The notes under the pieces were generated by a model. The model did no database searches and was not told the origin of the DNA. It saw only the letters and a list, made by a program, of their open reading frames with translations. A stretch of 13,892 nucleotides of DNA from Pseudomonadota bacterium (lineage in GTDB: Bacteria > Pseudomonadota > Gammaproteobacteria > Steroidobacterales > Steroidobacteraceae). Shown one piece after another: positions 12,108-13,892 of this stretch (within the stretch, counting starts at the first letter, position 1; every line of letters begins with the position of its first letter). The position numbers and the translations under genes were made by a program. The stretch is from contig JAFAGC010000131.1 of NCBI GenBank assembly GCA_023423065.1, positions 1-13,892 of the forward strand. The letters are read 5' to 3'.

Positions 12108-13002
12108 CGAATGCCCCCAGCCGCCTGGCGATGTGTAGATAGATGAAGATCAGCACGATCGGCACGACGGAGAACGCGGACGCCAGCGGCACGTTGCCCG
12201 CCGTGCCCTGCTGCGCGTAGACCATCATGCCGATGAAGTAGCCCGGCGCGCCGATCACGCTCGGAATGATGTAGTCGCCGAGCGTGAGCGAGAACGTGAA
12301 TATCGAGCCGGCCGCGATGCCCGGCACCGCGAGCGGCAGGATCACGTTGCGAAACGTCTGCGCGGGCCGCGCCCCGAGATCGGCCGAGGCCTGCAGCAAC
12401 GAGGTCGGCACACGTTCGAGCGCCGCGGCCATCGGCAGGATCATGAACGGCAGCCACATGTAGACGAACACGAAGAACATGCCGATGTACGAGGATGCGA
12501 GCGAGGGACCGCCGACGCCGGGTGCTTCGAGGACGGTGTCCAGCAGTCCGGAGAGACCGACCTTGTCGAAGTACCACGCGACGATGCCCTCCTTCGCGAG
12601 CAGCAACCGCCACGCGTACACCTTCACCAGGTAGCTGGTCCACATCGGCAGCATGACGCCGACGTAGAACAGCGCCTTCACCCGGCCGTGCGCGTGCCGC
12701 GCCATGTAGGTCGCGATCGGCAACGCGATCAGCGCGCAGGCGATGGTCACGCAGATCGCCATCGTCAGCGAGCGCAGCACGATGTCGACGTTCGACGGCT
12801 GCGTCACCAGCTCCTTGTATGTCTCGAGCGTCGGCTCCTCCACGATGCGCGCCGTGAAGGCGTCGAGGTGATAGAAGCTCTGCCACAGGAGCGCGAACAG
12901 CGAATACAGATAGACGGTGCCGAACCACAGCAACGGTGGAACGAGCAGCAGCGCCAGGTACCAGTAGGGATGACGGTACAGGTACGTGAGGGCGGCGCGC
13001 AT
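12097..13002 (-). CDS. ydcU: Polyamine-type ABC transporter permease, YdcU/PotB-like (301 aa)
   Basis: This is the first permease of the importer. A long first helix (about 15-40) is followed by a periplasmic segment, then five more helices. The EAA loop is Q-A-S-A-D-L-G-A-R-P-A-Q-T-F-R-N-V-I-L-P. The stretch G-D-Y-I-I-P-S near the end is characteristic of PotB-type permeases. It follows the ATPase gene by 3 bases and overlaps the next permease by 11. The name rests on family features plus operon order. Confidence 0.85.
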   Translation of the reverse strand: MRAALTYLYRHPYWYLALLLVPPLLWFGTVYLYSLFALLWQSFYHLDAFTARIVEEPTLETYKELVTQPSNVDIVLRSLTMAICVTIACALIALPIATYMARHAHGRVKALFYVGVMLPMWTSYLVKVYAWRLLLAKEGIVAWYFDKVGLSGLLDTVLEAPGVGGPSLASSYIGMFFVFVYMWLPFMILPMAAALERVPTSLLQASADLGARPAQTFRNVILPLAVPGIAAGSIFTFSLTLGDYIIPSVIGAPGYFIGMMVYAQQGTAGNVPLASAFSVVPIVLIFIYLHIARRLGAFDAL

Positions 13003-13005
13003 GAC

Positions 13006-13892
13006 TCACGCATCCAGCGCGACGGCCGCCGCCGGGGCCCACGATAGTTTGACGCGCGAGCCGATGGCCAGGCCGTCGAGCGCGCGCGATTCCTCTTCGG
13101 TGACCAGCGCGCCCCACACCGCGCCCGCGTCGAGCGCCACCTGCCAGCGGCTGGCGGCGCCGTGAAACTGCACCGCGACCACGGAGCCCGAGGCCGTCAC
13201 CGCGTCGGCGGGCATCGCCGCGGATTCGGCGCGCAGTTCGATGCTCTCCGCGCGCACCGCGAATGGCGTCGCGCGGCCGACGAGTTTCGTCGCGAGCCCC
13301 GCATCCGCCACGTTCGCGCTGCCGACGAACCGCGCGACGAAAGCCGTCGCCGGTCGCAGGTACAACTCACGCGGCGCCGCGATCTGCTCGATGTGCCCGT
13401 GTTCGAACACCGCGACGCGGTCGGCCATCGACAGCGCCTCGCCCTGGTCGTGCGTGACGAAGACGAAGGTGATGCCGAGCTGCTTCTGCAGCGACTTCAG
13501 CTCCTCATGCATCTGCTCTCGCAGCTTGAGGTCGAGTGCGCCCAGCGGCTCGTCCAGCAAAAGCACGCGCGGCTTGTTCACGCGCGCACGCGCCAGCGCC
13601 ACCCGCTGCCGCTGTCCGCCGGAGAGCTGACCGGGCTTGCGCGCGCCGTAGTCCGGCAGCTTGACCAGCGCAAGCGCATCTTCCGCCGCGCGGCTGCGCT
13701 CTTCGCGCGCCACGCCCTTGACCATCAATCCATAGGCGACATTGTCGGCGACGTTGAGATGCGGGAAGAGCGCATAGTCCTGGAACACCGTATTGACGTT
13801 GCGCCGATAGGGCGGCACGCCGACCGCGTTCTCGCCGAAAATCTCGATGCGGCCGGATGTCGGCTGCTCGAATCCCGCGATCAGCCTCAGGC
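13006..13892 (-). CDS. ydcT: Polyamine-type ABC transporter ATPase, YdcT/PotA-like (N-terminus beyond the window)
   Basis: The ATP-hydrolysing subunit of the importer. About 294 residues are visible, and the frame is open to the right edge (it begins L-R-L-I-A-G-F-E-Q-P-T-S-G), so the Walker A loop and roughly the first 40 residues lie outside. Seen in order: Q-loop F-Q-D-Y-A-L-F-P-H-L, signature L-S-G-G-Q-R-Q-R-V-A-L-A-R-A, Walker B R-V-L-L-L-D-E-P-L-G-A-L-D, switch His in V-F-V-T-H-D-Q-G-E-A, then a C-terminal TOBE-type region that receives regulatory input. It is the first visible gene of the operon; any promoter is outside the window. Confidence 0.87.
   Translation of the reverse strand, partial: LRLIAGFEQPTSGRIEIFGENAVGVPPYRRNVNTVFQDYALFPHLNVADNVAYGLMVKGVAREERSRAAEDALALVKLPDYGARKPGQLSGGQRQRVALARARVNKPRVLLLDEPLGALDLKLREQMHEELKSLQKQLGITFVFVTHDQGEALSMADRVAVFEHGHIEQIAAPRELYLRPATAFVARFVGSANVADAGLATKLVGRATPFAVRAESIELRAESAAMPADAVTASGSVVAVQFHGAASRWQVALDAGAVWGALVTEEESRALDGLAIGSRVKLSWAPAAAVALDA

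Overview
The window looks like chromosomal DNA of a GC-rich proteobacterium. A gammaproteobacterium is my best guess, because a close copy of the E. coli ydcTUV-patD gene order is present; this is an inference, as no rRNA or marker gene is here. The window has two parts. Positions 1 to about 3100 are an accessory region, a decayed integron cassette array next to an insertion sequence. From about 3100 to the right edge is ordinary, tightly packed, GC-rich chromosome.

Accessory part. At the left edge, on the minus strand, is the start of an IS110-family transposase and the non-coding end of that element (about 1-121). Directly against it begins a row of integron attC-type recombination sites, all in one orientation: attC1 (about 115-202), attC2 (609-696), attC3 (819-903), and half-sites attC4 (1711 to about 1750) and attC5 (about 3058-3105). 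Between them are cassette genes on the plus strand: a 145-residue exported protein, a 53-residue possible protein, a 238-residue lipoprotein, a 221-residue exported protein and a 197-residue membrane/TPR protein. No integron integrase is visible, so this is an integrase-less attC cluster as far as the window shows. The sites decay from left to right. Two full sites keep the stem with one unpaired A, the third has lost part of its right arm, and the last two keep only the left arm. Sampled cassette lines have about 50% GC against nearly 70% in the transporter operon.

The most unusual signal is inside the attC sites. Each of the three fuller sites carries a short reading frame that begins at a GTG with a GGAG ribosome-binding motif and ends at the TAG of the attC core. 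It overlaps the end of the cassette gene before it and stops next to or on the start of the cassette gene after it. This looks like a built-in translation relay between promoterless cassettes. In attC4 the same GTG has become the start codon of a full gene.

Chromosomal part. In order: a VOC-fold protein (minus); then on plus an exported M23-like protein, a seven-helix membrane protein, and a 688-residue protein joining a VioB-type ferritin-like domain, a divergent ferredoxin domain and two CDGSH iron-sulfur domains. These are followed by a GNAT acetyltransferase, a rhomboid protease, a DUF1761 membrane protein and an unknown exported protein.

Facing these on the minus strand is a polyamine-type operon, read from the right edge: ATPase (ydcT-like, cut by the window end), permease (ydcU-like), permease (ydcV-like) and 4-aminobutyraldehyde dehydrogenase (patD). 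The genes touch or overlap. Together they would import a putrescine-like compound and oxidise the derived aminobutyraldehyde to GABA; a ydcS-like binding protein is expected just beyond the right edge. The two convergent genes meeting at 9896-9899 share one CTAG as both stop codons.
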